Shown in pieces: positions 16,805-25,267 of a stretch of 64,000 nucleotides of DNA (within the stretch, counting starts at the first letter, position 1; every line of letters begins with the position of its first letter). Source of the stretch: Natrinema salifodinae (lineage in GTDB: Archaea; Halobacteriota; Halobacteria; Halobacteriales; Natrialbaceae). A program made the translations under genes and the position numbers. The notes beneath the pieces were generated by a model. It ran no database searches, was not told the origin of the DNA, and saw only the letters and a list, made by a program, of their open reading frames with translations. The stretch spans positions 265,491 to 329,490 of the forward strand of contig NZ_FOIS01000003.1 of NCBI RefSeq assembly GCF_900110455.1, given 5' to 3'.

Positions 16805-18049
16805 TCAGTTCGTCGTGACGACCTCGATCACGTCCCGCGGTTCGACCTCGTAGTCCTTGCCCAACTGACGGTTGGATCGACAGTCGATCGCGTGCAGGAA
16901 GCCGTCGCCGATGTCCGAGTGGAGGCTGTACGCGAAGTCCTCCGCGGTCGAGTTCGGCGGGATCAGGTAGCAATCGGGCAGCACCTCGCCGCGCTCGTTG
17001 CCCAGTCCGTTCGCGCCGCCGGGGAACACCGGCGTCACGCCGAGGACGTCGAACAGCGCCGTCTCGAGGGCCGCCTGAACTCCCGTCGCGCCGTACTCCT
17101 TGAGGAAGTCCCGGATCTGCTCTAAGCCCTGTTCCTGTTCGTCGGAGATATCGCCCGTGTCATCGGACTGCGTCCGATTGCTCGAGGCGCTTCGCGCCTC
17201 GCTGATTTCGAAGTCCGGGTCGCCTGGTCGGTAGTCGACGACGCCGGACTGGTCGGCCGACTTCAGGGCCTTCTCAGCGTGGGCGCTGCAGGGGACGATC
17301 GTAAGGTGGTCGTACTCCGGATCCGCCGTGATCTCCTCGTAGTTGGCCTGCGCTTCGGGCGTGTCCATCTTGTTCGCCGCGATGACCATCGGCTTGGTCT
17401 CCTTGCGGATCTCGCGGGCGAGCCTGAGTTCGTCGTCGTCGTCCCACTCGGCGGGATCGAAGCCGATATCGACCCGGCGGATGAGGCGCTTGATCTCGTC
17501 CTCGTTGGTCTTGAACGCGCTCATCTGCTCGGCGAGCTCCTCTTCGATGGCGTCGTCCTCGGTCGTATATCCGGACTCGTAGCGCTCGATGCCCTTCTCT
17601 AGAATGCCGAGGTACCACTGGTCGAGTTCCTCCTCGAGGAAGTCGATGTCCTCCCGCGGGTCGTGGTCCTCGGTGGGTTCGCCCTCGGCGTCGGTCGTCC
17701 CGGAGAAGTCGACGACGTGGACGAGCACGTCGGTCTCGTTCAGGTCGGTGAGGAACTGGTTGCCCAGCCCCGCGCCCTCGTGGGCGCCCGGGATCAGCCC
17801 GGCGACGTCGACGAGTTTCGTCGGGACGAAGCGGGTGCCGTCGTCGCAGTAACCGACGTTCGGAGTACACACCTCGTCGAACTCGGGAGCCGCACAGTCG
17901 ACGCGGACGTAGGCCTCGCCCACGCTGGGATCGATGGTCGTGAACGGATAGGCCCCCTCGGGCACGTCGTTCATCGTCGCCGCATTGAAGAAGGAGGACT
18001 TGCCGACGGAGGGTTTGCCGACGAGTCCGATCCGGTAACTCGTACTCAT
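16805..18049 (-). CDS. ychF: YchF/OLA1-type ATPase (Obg superfamily)
   Basis: 414 aa from ATG 18049. Visible motifs: P-loop GKPSVGKSSFF, DVAGLIPGAHEGAGLGNQFL, the NKMD specificity motif, and a C-terminal TGS domain (SLHSDIGDGFLHAIDCRSNRQLGKDYEVEPRDVIEVV). YchF proteins associate with ribosomes and bind ATP. Compared with what I know of the archaeal family, an extra stretch of about 15 residues (SEARSASSNRTQSDD, near 283-297) sits in the linker before DEQEQGLEQIRDFL; its DNA is a pair of hairpins. The frame is open upstream to 18121, but the codons before 18049 are not conserved. Confidence 0.92.
   Translation of the reverse strand: MSTSYRIGLVGKPSVGKSSFFNAATMNDVPEGAYPFTTIDPSVGEAYVRVDCAAPEFDEVCTPNVGYCDDGTRFVPTKLVDVAGLIPGAHEGAGLGNQFLTDLNETDVLVHVVDFSGTTDAEGEPTEDHDPREDIDFLEEELDQWYLGILEKGIERYESGYTTEDDAIEEELAEQMSAFKTNEDEIKRLIRRVDIGFDPAEWDDDDELRLAREIRKETKPMVIAANKMDTPEAQANYEEITADPEYDHLTIVPCSAHAEKALKSADQSGVVDYRPGDPDFEISEARSASSNRTQSDDTGDISDEQEQGLEQIRDFLKEYGATGVQAALETALFDVLGVTPVFPGGANGLGNERGEVLPDCYLIPPNSTAEDFAYSLHSDIGDGFLHAIDCRSNRQLGKDYEVEPRDVIEVVTTN
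17162..17201. repeat. paired palindromes within ychF
   Basis: Two adjacent hairpins: ATCGGAC-TGC-GTCCGAT (17162-17178) and CGAGGCGC-TTC-GCGCCTCG (17183-17201), separated by TGCT. They encode an in-frame peptide absent from typical YchF as I know it. The layout (a 19-nt 8-3-8 hairpin plus a shorter one) matches the pair in the desaturase gene at 34981-35024. Confidence 0.65.
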
Positions 18050-18169
18050 TACCCCTTCTGGACGGGGGGCGCCTAAACGGGTTTCTCTCCGGCGCGACAG
18101 TGCTACGTCGTGACAAGACACGTCGGTCGTCGACGGTCACCGACGAGCGAGCGCAACGGTGTCGACGCG

Positions 18170-19237
18170 CTACTCGAGGACCGCTTCCAGCGCGTCCATC
18201 GTCCGCTCGACGCGGTCGACGCGCGCGTTGTGGCCCATGTGCCCGACCCGGAGTACGTCCTCCTCGAGGTCGCCGAGCCCCGTCGCGAGGACGATATCGT
18301 GTTCCTCGGCCAGGCGCTCCTGAATCTCGATCGCTCGGCCGGGAATCTCGAGCGCGGTCACGGTCGGTGACGGCCGTGCCCCGTCGGGGTACGGCGACAG
18401 TCCGAGGTCGTCCGCCCGCTCGCGACACAGCGCCGCGGCCTCCTCGTGGCGCTCGAAGACGGCCTCGAGCCCCTCCTCGAGCAGCAGGTCGATCGCCGCG
18501 TCGAGGCCGTAGAGGTTCGACGAGAGGTGCGTGTAGGGGAACCACTCCTCCTCGGCGGCGTCGCGCCACGGTTCGAGGTCGGTGTACAGTCCGGCGGTCT
18601 CGAACGATTCGATCTTCGACCAGGCGCGGTCGCTGACCGAGCAGACGGTCAGGCCAGGCGGCGCGCTGAAACACTTCTGGGAAGCGCCGAGACAGATGTC
18701 GATCCGGTCGGTAGGGACCGGCGTTCCGCCGAGCGAGGAGACCGCGTCAACGATGCTGACGACGTCGTGCTCGTCGAGCAGGTCCAGCACCGGCTCAAGG
18801 TCGTTCAGCACGCCGGTCGGCGTCTCGCAGTGGACCATCGTCGCCGCGTCGAACGACCCGTCTTCGAGCTGCGATTCGATCGCGTCGAGATCGAGGGGCT
18901 CCTGCCATGGCGCGTCACAGACCACCGCTTCGCCGTCGTACATCTCGACGAAGTCGGCGAACCCGTCACCGTAGAGGCCGTTCGAGAGACAGAGCACGCG
19001 GTCGCCCGGTTCGACCAGGGAGGCGATAGCGGCCTCGAGCCCGAGGATGCCCTCGCCGCCGAGGATCAGGACGTCGTCGTCCCCGTAGACCGCGCCGAGC
19101 TTGTCGGTCAGGTCGCGGTAGAACTCGAAGAATTCGGGTTCGACGTCGGGATTCGGCGTCGGCTCGCTCATCCGCTCGCGGACGGCGACCGGGACCTCGG
19201 TCGGTCCGGGGGTCATGCGGAGTCGATCGTCGCTCAT
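18170..19237 (-). CDS. class V aminotransferase (alanine-glyoxylate / serine-pyruvate type)
   Basis: 355 aa from ATG 19237 (MSDDRLRMTPGPTEVPVAVRE). PLP fold type I: LILGGEGILGLEAAIASLVEPGDRVLCLSNGLYGDGFADFV, SIVDAVSSLGGTPVP with the PLP-binding Asp, and CLGASQKCFSAPPG with the Schiff-base Lys. Family members transaminate alanine or serine with glyoxylate or pyruvate; archaeal homologues may also make phosphoserine-type or amino-acid intermediates, so the substrate is open. Confidence 0.9.
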   Translation of the reverse strand: MSDDRLRMTPGPTEVPVAVRERMSEPTPNPDVEPEFFEFYRDLTDKLGAVYGDDDVLILGGEGILGLEAAIASLVEPGDRVLCLSNGLYGDGFADFVEMYDGEAVVCDAPWQEPLDLDAIESQLEDGSFDAATMVHCETPTGVLNDLEPVLDLLDEHDVVSIVDAVSSLGGTPVPTDRIDICLGASQKCFSAPPGLTVCSVSDRAWSKIESFETAGLYTDLEPWRDAAEEEWFPYTHLSSNLYGLDAAIDLLLEEGLEAVFERHEEAAALCRERADDLGLSPYPDGARPSPTVTALEIPGRAIEIQERLAEEHDIVLATGLGDLEEDVLRVGHMGHNARVDRVERTMDALEAVLE

Positions 19238-19348
19238 ACGGGTGTCACCGGCGCGTCCGGCCATAAAACCACTCGGGACGCGTCGGTCGCAGCGGACGGG
19301 TCCGCGATCGGTGTGACCGTTATGTGGCTGTTCGTGGTCGCCTGGCCC

Positions 19349-20020
19349 ATGGCAGACTGCGAGCCACAGCGGGCCGCGACCGAGGAGCCGATCGACCACC
19401 CCGTGTTCGCCGCGTTGTACGACCGATGCACCCCCGACCGCTTCCTGCTGGGTCCCCACCGGGAGTACCTCGCGGCCGACCTCTCCGGGCGCGTCCTCGA
19501 CCTCGGCGCGGGCAACGGACCGATGTTCCCGTACGCCGCCGACGCCGGCGCGGACGACCTCGAGTACCACGCGATTGATCCGGATCCGAACATGCGCCGC
19601 CGGGCCGCGAAGAAGGCCGACCGGGTCGGTCTTCCGGTTCACCTCCGGGACGCCCGCGCGGAGACCCTACCCTACGTCGACGACGCGTTCGACGTCGTGC
19701 TCTCCGGCCTGGTCTTCTGTACGATCGCCGACCCGGACGCGGCCCTCGACGAGGTCGCCAGAGTGCTGCGACCGGGCGGCGAACTGCGCTTTCTCGAACA
19801 CGTTCGCAACGACGGGTGGCGCGCGCGGGCCCAGGATCGCCTCACGCCGCTGTGGGAGCGCGCGGCCGGCGGCTGCCAGTTGAACCGCGAGACGGTCGAG
19901 CGGTTCGTCGGACACGACGGGTTCGACGTCCGCGAGATCGAACGGCTCGGGATCGGCCTGTTTCCGGCGACGCCGATCGTCCGCGGGCGGCTCGGACGGC
20001 GACGGGAATCGACGAGTTGA
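19349..20020 (+). CDS. class I SAM-dependent methyltransferase
   Basis: 223 aa from ATG 19349 (MADCEPQRAATEEP). Motif I is VLDLGAGNGPMFPYAADAGA, an acidic ribose-binding residue follows in HAIDPDPNMRRRA, and motif IV/post region is YVDDAFDVVLSGLVFCTIADPDAALDEVARVLRPGGELRFLEHVR. UbiE/Methyltransf_11-like; substrate unknown. ATG 19322 is a possible alternative with nine more residues. It is divergent from the aminotransferase. Confidence 0.85.
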   Translation: MADCEPQRAATEEPIDHPVFAALYDRCTPDRFLLGPHREYLAADLSGRVLDLGAGNGPMFPYAADAGADDLEYHAIDPDPNMRRRAAKKADRVGLPVHLRDARAETLPYVDDAFDVVLSGLVFCTIADPDAALDEVARVLRPGGELRFLEHVRNDGWRARAQDRLTPLWERAAGGCQLNRETVERFVGHDGFDVREIERLGIGLFPATPIVRGRLGRRRESTS

Positions 20021-20110
20021 GGCGATCCGTCCGCTCGGAACCGTCACTCGGTCGGACTGACTGGCAGATCGGGGACGATCGTTAAATCTACAGCAGTGGT
20101 ATCTAGTACC

Positions 20111-20542
20111 ATGGCACGGAAGACGTTAGTCCCGATGGACGATTCGCCTCAGGCCGAGGCGGCGCTCGCGTACGCGCTCGAGGAGTTCCCCGAGGCCGCG
20201 GTGACTGCGATGCACGTCGTACGGTTGCCGGAGGGCTACTGGTCGGCGTTCGCCGGCTCCGAGGAGGAGCTACCGGGGTATGAGCGGGCCCACGATCGCG
20301 CCAGGGCGCTTCTGGAATCGGCCGCGCGGACGGCCGCCGACGGCGGCCGCGACATCGAAACGGTCGTGAAAAGGGGGAAGCCGGCCAGGGAGATCGTCGA
20401 GTACGCGACCGAGAACGGATTCGATCAGATCGTCATGGGCAGTCACGGCCGACACGGCGTCGACCGCGTCTTGCTCGGCAGCGTTTCCGAGTCGGTGGTC
20501 CGCCGCGCGCCGATGACGGTGGTCGTCGTCCACGAACAGTGA
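20111..20542 (+). CDS. universal stress protein, UspA family
   Basis: 143 aa. N-terminal MARKTLVPMDDSPQAEAALAYALEEFP and C-terminal GSHGRHGVDRVLLGSVSESVVRRAPMTVVVVH contain the ATP-binding Usp signature G2xG9G(S/T). Single domain. Start 20111 is preferred over 20096. An AT-rich GTTAAATC at 20080-20087 about 25-30 bp upstream could be the TATA box of a near-leaderless transcript. Confidence 0.9.
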   Translation: MARKTLVPMDDSPQAEAALAYALEEFPEAAVTAMHVVRLPEGYWSAFAGSEEELPGYERAHDRARALLESAARTAADGGRDIETVVKRGKPAREIVEYATENGFDQIVMGSHGRHGVDRVLLGSVSESVVRRAPMTVVVVHEQ

Positions 20543-20885
20543 CCGGCGTCCGATCGGGATCCGTTCCGTCCCGATCAGCGGATCTCGCCTTTCCCATCGG
20601 AACCGTTTCCGTCGAACTTTTCGTCCGCAGGCGGGCGGTATCGACGTTCGACGGAATCGTAACGGAGCGCCAGTTTCCGGAAACTGCTGATAATAACTAT
20701 GTCTCACCGGTTCGCGATCAGTCGTCGGGACGTGGTCCGTGCATCCCGAACGGACCCGGCGTACCACGTCCCTCGATTGGCGATCGTATCTCATGCCGAC
20801 CGGCGCGGCCGTTTCGGGACCGATCGGCGGTACCGGCACGGTCGGCGCGGCGGCGGTCGGGGAGTAGCTCGGACCGACGAATCCG
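20543..20885. other. 343 bp intergenic region without clear gene
   Basis: It lies between uspA and the convergent NnrD-like gene. Frames open here are continuations of antisense shadows; none has a convincing start or haloarchaeal composition. I see no tRNA or strong hairpin. The AT-rich stretch around 20690-20700 (GATAATAACTATG) is the only promoter-like feature. Confidence 0.4.
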
Positions 20886-21662
20886 TTACCGGACCGTGTT
20901 CGGAATCCGCTCGATGACGTCGGTCGCGACGACCCCCGGTCCGTACTCGGCGGTCGCGCGTTCGCCGGTCTTGCCGAGCACCCAGGCGCCCAGTTCGGCG
21001 GCGTCGCGGCGGTCCATGCCCTGGCCGAGCAAGGAGGCGATGATCCCGGCCATCGTGTCCCCCGTTCCGGCGACGGTCATGGCCGACGTTCCCGTCTCGT
21101 TTTCGATCCGCTCGCCCTCGGCGACGATTTCGTCGACGTCGCCGGTTAGGATGACGACCGCGCCGGTCTCCTCGGTGAAGGCCTCGAGCGAACCGTAGGC
21201 CTCGTAGATCGGGCCGTCCTCGGCACCGCTGGGCGTCAGAATGGCGTTCGAGAGGTCGGCCTCGAGCGCGGGCTCGATCGCCAGGGCGTCGACGACCATC
21301 GGGATCTCAATCTCGTCGACCGCCTGGCGCACCGCGTCGGGGTCGGCGTCGACGAGTCCCGGTCCGATCACGAACGCGTCGGCCCACTCGCTGACCTCGA
21401 GGGTCTGCTCGACGGCGCCGTCGTAGTACTTCTCGTGATCGTAGGAGTCCACGAGCAGGTTCGGCGAGTGGCTCGCGACGATCTCGTAGATCGGCTCGGC
21501 GACGAACGCCCGGACGTGATCGGAGCCGGTCCGCAGCGCCGCGCGGCCGACGAGCGCGGGCTGGTTCGGGTAGGCGACGCTGCCGCCGACGATGCCGACG
21601 CGGCCGTTGTCCCGGCCGGACTTGTCGCTGATGTTCGAGAGCGTTTCCTGAAGCCGTGCCAT
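20886..21662 (-). CDS. nnrD: ADP-dependent NAD(P)H-hydrate dehydratase, stand-alone
   Basis: 258 aa, ribokinase-like. Repairs hydrated NAD(P)H. Signals: GRVGIVGGSVAYPNQPALVGRAALRTGSD, AFVIGPGLVDAD, AILTPSGAE, GAVVILTGDVDEIV and the catalytic VAGTGDTMAGIIASLLGQG (GxGD). In many archaea this domain is fused to the NAD(P)HX epimerase (about 480 aa together); here only the dehydratase part is present and no epimerase gene is in the window. Confidence 0.88.
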   Translation of the reverse strand: MARLQETLSNISDKSGRDNGRVGIVGGSVAYPNQPALVGRAALRTGSDHVRAFVAEPIYEIVASHSPNLLVDSYDHEKYYDGAVEQTLEVSEWADAFVIGPGLVDADPDAVRQAVDEIEIPMVVDALAIEPALEADLSNAILTPSGAEDGPIYEAYGSLEAFTEETGAVVILTGDVDEIVAEGERIENETGTSAMTVAGTGDTMAGIIASLLGQGMDRRDAAELGAWVLGKTGERATAEYGPGVVATDVIERIPNTVR

Positions 21663-21832
21663 AGTCCCCTTCCAGAGCGACGCTGCGTAGGCGTTCGGCA
21701 GGCGTGTTCCGGTTTCCCGGCCTGGCGTGTCGCGTCTCGGATCCCGTGTCTCGACGACGGACAGAACTGATCAGCGCGTGGGACACAAACGCATAGTATC
21801 GCGCTGTCGTAGTTCCGCGCGGGACCAGAACC

Positions 21833-22456
21833 ATGTTCGACGACAGAACCGACGCCGGCCGACGCCTCGCAACGGACCTCGAACAGCGCGACCTCGACGT
21901 CGACATCGTCCTCGGGATTCCCCGCGGGGCGTTGCCGGTCGCCAGGCCCGTCGCCGACGCGCTCGACGCGGCCCTCGACGTCGTCGTCGCGCGCAAGATG
22001 GGCGCGCCGGAGAACCCCGAACTGGCGCTCGGGGCCGTCGCCAGCGACGAGAGCGCCTGGTACAACGACGACCTGATCGATCGACTGAACGTCTCCGAGG
22101 AGTACCTCGACGAGATCCGCGCCGAGGAAGCCGAAAACGCCCGCGAGAAGGCCGACAGGTACCGCGAGACCGAGGGGCTGCCGGACCTACGGGGGAAGCG
22201 CGTGCTCGTCGTCGACGACGGCGTAGCGACCGGCGCGACCGCGACCGCCTGCCTCCGGCAGGTCCGAGACACCGGCGCCGACTGGGTCGGCCTGGCCGTT
22301 CCGGTCGGCTCACCCCAGTCCGTCGGCGACCTCGAGCGGGAGGCCGACGAGGTGATCACCCTGCAGGCACCCGCGGCCTTCCGGGCGGTGGGCCAGTACT
22401 ACCGGACGTTCGGCCAGGTGACCGACGAGGAAGCGATCGAGTATCTCGATCGGTAG
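21833..22456 (+). CDS. phosphoribosyltransferase-domain protein
   Basis: 207 aa. The PRPP-binding loop is seen as GKRVLVVDDGVATGATATACL, preceded by DLDVDIVLGIPRGALPVARPVADAL and ALDVVVARKMGAPENPELALGAVAS. This matches the widespread stand-alone phosphoribosyltransferases of unclear substrate often found near dienelactone hydrolase domains. The C-terminus ends with AFRAVGQYYRTFGQVTDEEAIEYL. Function beyond the fold is uncertain. Confidence 0.87.
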   Translation: MFDDRTDAGRRLATDLEQRDLDVDIVLGIPRGALPVARPVADALDAALDVVVARKMGAPENPELALGAVASDESAWYNDDLIDRLNVSEEYLDEIRAEEAENAREKADRYRETEGLPDLRGKRVLVVDDGVATGATATACLRQVRDTGADWVGLAVPVGSPQSVGDLEREADEVITLQAPAAFRAVGQYYRTFGQVTDEEAIEYLDR

Positions 22457-22679
22457 CGTGCCGACGCTCGAGGGCCGGCGACGCGTCGGTCGAAGCGCGT
22501 ACGGTTGCCATTCGATATCGGTTTCTGTTATTTCTCGCCCCATTCACGACCAATCGAACACTGACAATCACCGATTTCTTCCGGAAGAGACAGGAGATAT
22601 TTGCGAGGACCTCGACCATAATGATCGAATATGGAACTCTATCCCGCAGAATAGGAGATCCACCAGGTGATTACAGATG

Positions 22680-22690
22680 ATTTTTATATG
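22680..22690 (+). promoter_or_regulatory. TATA-like element for CitMHS gene
   Basis: ATTTTTATATG lies about 21-31 bp before the ATG at 22711, the spacing expected for a leaderless haloarchaeal transcript. The 254 bp gap upstream of the gene (22457-22710) is AT-rich and otherwise empty. Confidence 0.5.
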
Positions 22691-22710
22691 TAGATTGTGA
22701 CCAACCTCGT

Positions 22711-24036
22711 ATGGCAGTAACAGGGTTGCCCCTCGGTATCATCGGCTACAGTGCGATCTTTCTCATACTGTTTCTGATAATACAGCGCCGATTGTACGTC
22801 ATTCCGACGCTGATCGTCGTCCCGGTGATCGCCGGGTTACTCGCCGGGTTCTCGCCCGACGAAATCGGGTCGTTCGCGGCGGAGGGACTGACGGGAATCG
22901 TCAGCATCACCGCGATGTTCGCGTTCGCGGTCTGGTACTTCAGCATCATGCGGGACAACGGGCTCTTCGACCCGTTCGTCGCTCGCATCGTCAGCAGCAT
23001 CGTCAGCCGACCGGCGCTGTTGACGGTGGGGACCGTCGTCCTCGCGATGGTCTCGCATCTGGACGGCGCCGGCGCGACGACGATGCTGATCACGATCCCG
23101 GCGATGTTACCGCTGTACGACGCGCTCGACGTCGAACGGAAGATCCTCGCCGCGCTCGTGGCGATCACCGCCGGGACGATGAACATGGTCCCGTGGGGCG
23201 GTCAGGTCGTCCGCGGCGTCGCGGCGATCGATCCCGCGGAGATCTCCAACGTGTTCGATCCGATGATCCCCGCGCAAGTCGCCGGCGTCCTCTCGATCTT
23301 CGCGATCAGCGCCTACTTCGGGCGGCAGATCCGCGACGACCTCGACTCCGTTACCGCCTTCGAGGGCATCGACGAGGAGTCGATCATCGACGAGGCGGTC
23401 GACGAGCGCGAGATCGAGACCGATTGGCAGTGGTGGTTCAACCTCCTGTTGACGGTCGCCGTCCTCGCCGCGCTCATCTCGGGGATCACCTCGCCGGAGT
23501 TGGCCTTCATGGTCGGCCTGGTCGTCGCACTCGTCGTCAACGTCCCCGACTACGAGAACCAGAAGGACGTCCTCGAGTCCTACGCGCCGGACGTGATGAC
23601 CTACGTCGGCATCCTGTTCGCCGCGGGCGTCCTCATCGGCGTCCTCGAGGAAAGCGAGATGATCACCGAGATGGCGAACATCCTGATCGTGCTCGTCCCC
23701 GACGCGCTGGGCGCGAACCTGCCGCTGGTCGTCGCGGTCGTCTCGCTGCCGGCGCGGCTCCTGTTTAGCCCCGACGCCTTCTACTTCGGCGTCCTCCCCG
23801 TGCTCGCCGAGACGAGCGTCTCCTACGGCCACGATCCCGTGGCCGTCGTCCGCGCGTCGCTGGTCGGCCAGACCGTCGGCTTCCCGATCTCGCCGTTTAC
23901 GGGCGCCACGTACCTCCTCATCGGCCTGGCGGACATCGAACTCGGTGAACACATCAAGTTCACGCTCCCGTACATGGTGATCGTCTCGACGACGATCCTC
24001 GTGGCCGGCATCGCGGTCGGTGCGATCCCGCTCTGA
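22711..24036 (+). CDS. CitMHS-family citrate-metal/proton symporter
   Basis: 441 aa with about 11-12 hydrophobic segments. The signature MVSHLDGAGATTMLITIPAMLPLYDAL, with the following GTMNMVPWGGQVVRG, is typical of CitMHS carriers that import Mg- or Ca-citrate complexes. A cytoplasmic acidic loop (about residues 215-245, FEGIDEESIIDEAVDEREIETDW) separates two halves; the second conserved re-entrant region reads SPDAFYFGVLPVLAE and SPFTGATYLLIGL. Stand-alone gene. Confidence 0.88.
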   Translation: MAVTGLPLGIIGYSAIFLILFLIIQRRLYVIPTLIVVPVIAGLLAGFSPDEIGSFAAEGLTGIVSITAMFAFAVWYFSIMRDNGLFDPFVARIVSSIVSRPALLTVGTVVLAMVSHLDGAGATTMLITIPAMLPLYDALDVERKILAALVAITAGTMNMVPWGGQVVRGVAAIDPAEISNVFDPMIPAQVAGVLSIFAISAYFGRQIRDDLDSVTAFEGIDEESIIDEAVDEREIETDWQWWFNLLLTVAVLAALISGITSPELAFMVGLVVALVVNVPDYENQKDVLESYAPDVMTYVGILFAAGVLIGVLEESEMITEMANILIVLVPDALGANLPLVVAVVSLPARLLFSPDAFYFGVLPVLAETSVSYGHDPVAVVRASLVGQTVGFPISPFTGATYLLIGLADIELGEHIKFTLPYMVIVSTTILVAGIAVGAIPL

Positions 24037-24193
24037 GTCGGGACCGGCACAGCGGCGTCGACGGGACCGTTCTGAACCGCTATTTTTCGAGCGCAGTCCA
24101 GCAGAGCGGTCGATTTCGATCGACCGAGCCGAACCCGCTTTCGAATCGAACCGAACCGACACCCGTTCACCGCTCGAGCGCCTACGGGTGCGT

Positions 24194-24856
24194 ATGCGCG
24201 TTGCCGTCACCGTCGACGATCGGGAGCCCGCCGGCCTGGTCGCGGCCGTCCGGGACCACCCCGACGTGACGGAGGTCGTCGTCGAGCGCCTGGCGACCGG
24301 CGATCTCGCGATCGATTCGATCGGTTTCGAACGGAAGACGCTCCGGGACTACGTCAACGGCGTTATGGGCCGGAGCGGGCCCGACCTCGCGGACCAGGTC
24401 GAGCGGATGGCCGACGCCTACGATCACTCCTACGTCCTCCTCGAGGACGACTTCGCCGGTCTGGACTCGCTGCGGACGGCCGTCTCCCCGGAGTCGATCC
24501 GGGGGTCGATGGCCTCGATCACCGCCCGCCACGGGGTGCCGATCATCCCCTGTACGGACCGACGGCATCTGGTCGACTTCGCGATCCGGCTTGGGCGGAA
24601 ACACGCGGAGGATCCCTCGACCCGTCGGATTCCGGTGGGGTCGGTGCCGAGCAGGCGCGAGCCGACGACCAAGCGGATGTACGGCTGTATCCAGGGGATC
24701 GGTCCGGAACTGGCAGCGACGCTGTACGAGCGATATCCGACCGTCGAGGCCCTCCTCGCGGCGGACCGCGAGGAGCTCACGCGGATCGAGGGCATCGGAG
24801 AGGCGCGCGCGGACGTGATCTACGCCGCGTTCCGGGACGACGGCACCAGTGCGTGA
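24194..24856 (+). CDS. compact XPF/ERCC4-type nuclease with helix-hairpin-helix
   Basis: 220 aa from ATG 24194. ERCC4 nuclease core: VDDREPAGLVAAVRDHPDV carries the DxRE acidic cluster, then IGFERKTLRDYVNGVMG provides the ERK residues and YVLLEDDF follows. The C-terminal ~60 residues hold HhH repeats (CIQGIGPELAATLYERYPTVEALLAADREELTRIEGIGEARADVIY). There is no helicase domain, unlike Hef. It may process branched DNA, possibly with a separate partner. Confidence 0.88.
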   Translation: MRVAVTVDDREPAGLVAAVRDHPDVTEVVVERLATGDLAIDSIGFERKTLRDYVNGVMGRSGPDLADQVERMADAYDHSYVLLEDDFAGLDSLRTAVSPESIRGSMASITARHGVPIIPCTDRRHLVDFAIRLGRKHAEDPSTRRIPVGSVPSRREPTTKRMYGCIQGIGPELAATLYERYPTVEALLAADREELTRIEGIGEARADVIYAAFRDDGTSA

Positions 24857-24938
24857 GCCGTGAGCTATCAACCGTCGTCCATCCAGAAGAATTACGAGGG
24901 CCGCTTACCGAACAGCACTCCCGACGTCGACCGAGTCG

Positions 24939-25121
24939 TTATCGCCACTCCTCGAGCGAGGCGGATTCGGCTTCGGGCATGGCGACCCAAACGTCGTCTT
25001 GCGCGATGTCCGCGACGACGAGGTGGGACCGCCCGTCGATCTCGTCGATCGCTGCGACGATATCACCGGTCTCGCCCGCTCGACTTCCGATCGGCGTTAG
25101 GTCGGGCGTCATGGTTTCCAA
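24939..25121 (-). CDS. small haloarchaeal protein (DUF7556-like)
   Basis: 60 aa (or 57 from the internal ATG): METMTPDLTPIGSRAGETGDIVAAIDEIDG, then SHLVVADIAQDDVWVAMPEAESASLEEWR. It resembles a short haloarchaea-specific family of unknown role. No cysteines or membrane segment. Family name is from memory and tentative. Confidence 0.6.
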   Translation of the reverse strand: METMTPDLTPIGSRAGETGDIVAAIDEIDGRSHLVVADIAQDDVWVAMPEAESASLEEWR

Positions 25122-25267
25122 TATTACTTCGCCTGCTATGAATGTGACGATAGTTCTCAGATATGTGGTTGAATATTCAATCTATTCGCCTTCATTTTGC
25201 GGCCTCTAAACCGATCGGCAGGAAAGTTAGACGGCGGGAATCAGACGACGGATCGGGCAGCGACGCG

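Noticed and set aside
18446-19348. Long upstream extension of the methyltransferase frame
   Set aside because: It is antisense to the aminotransferase gene; the true start is at 19349.
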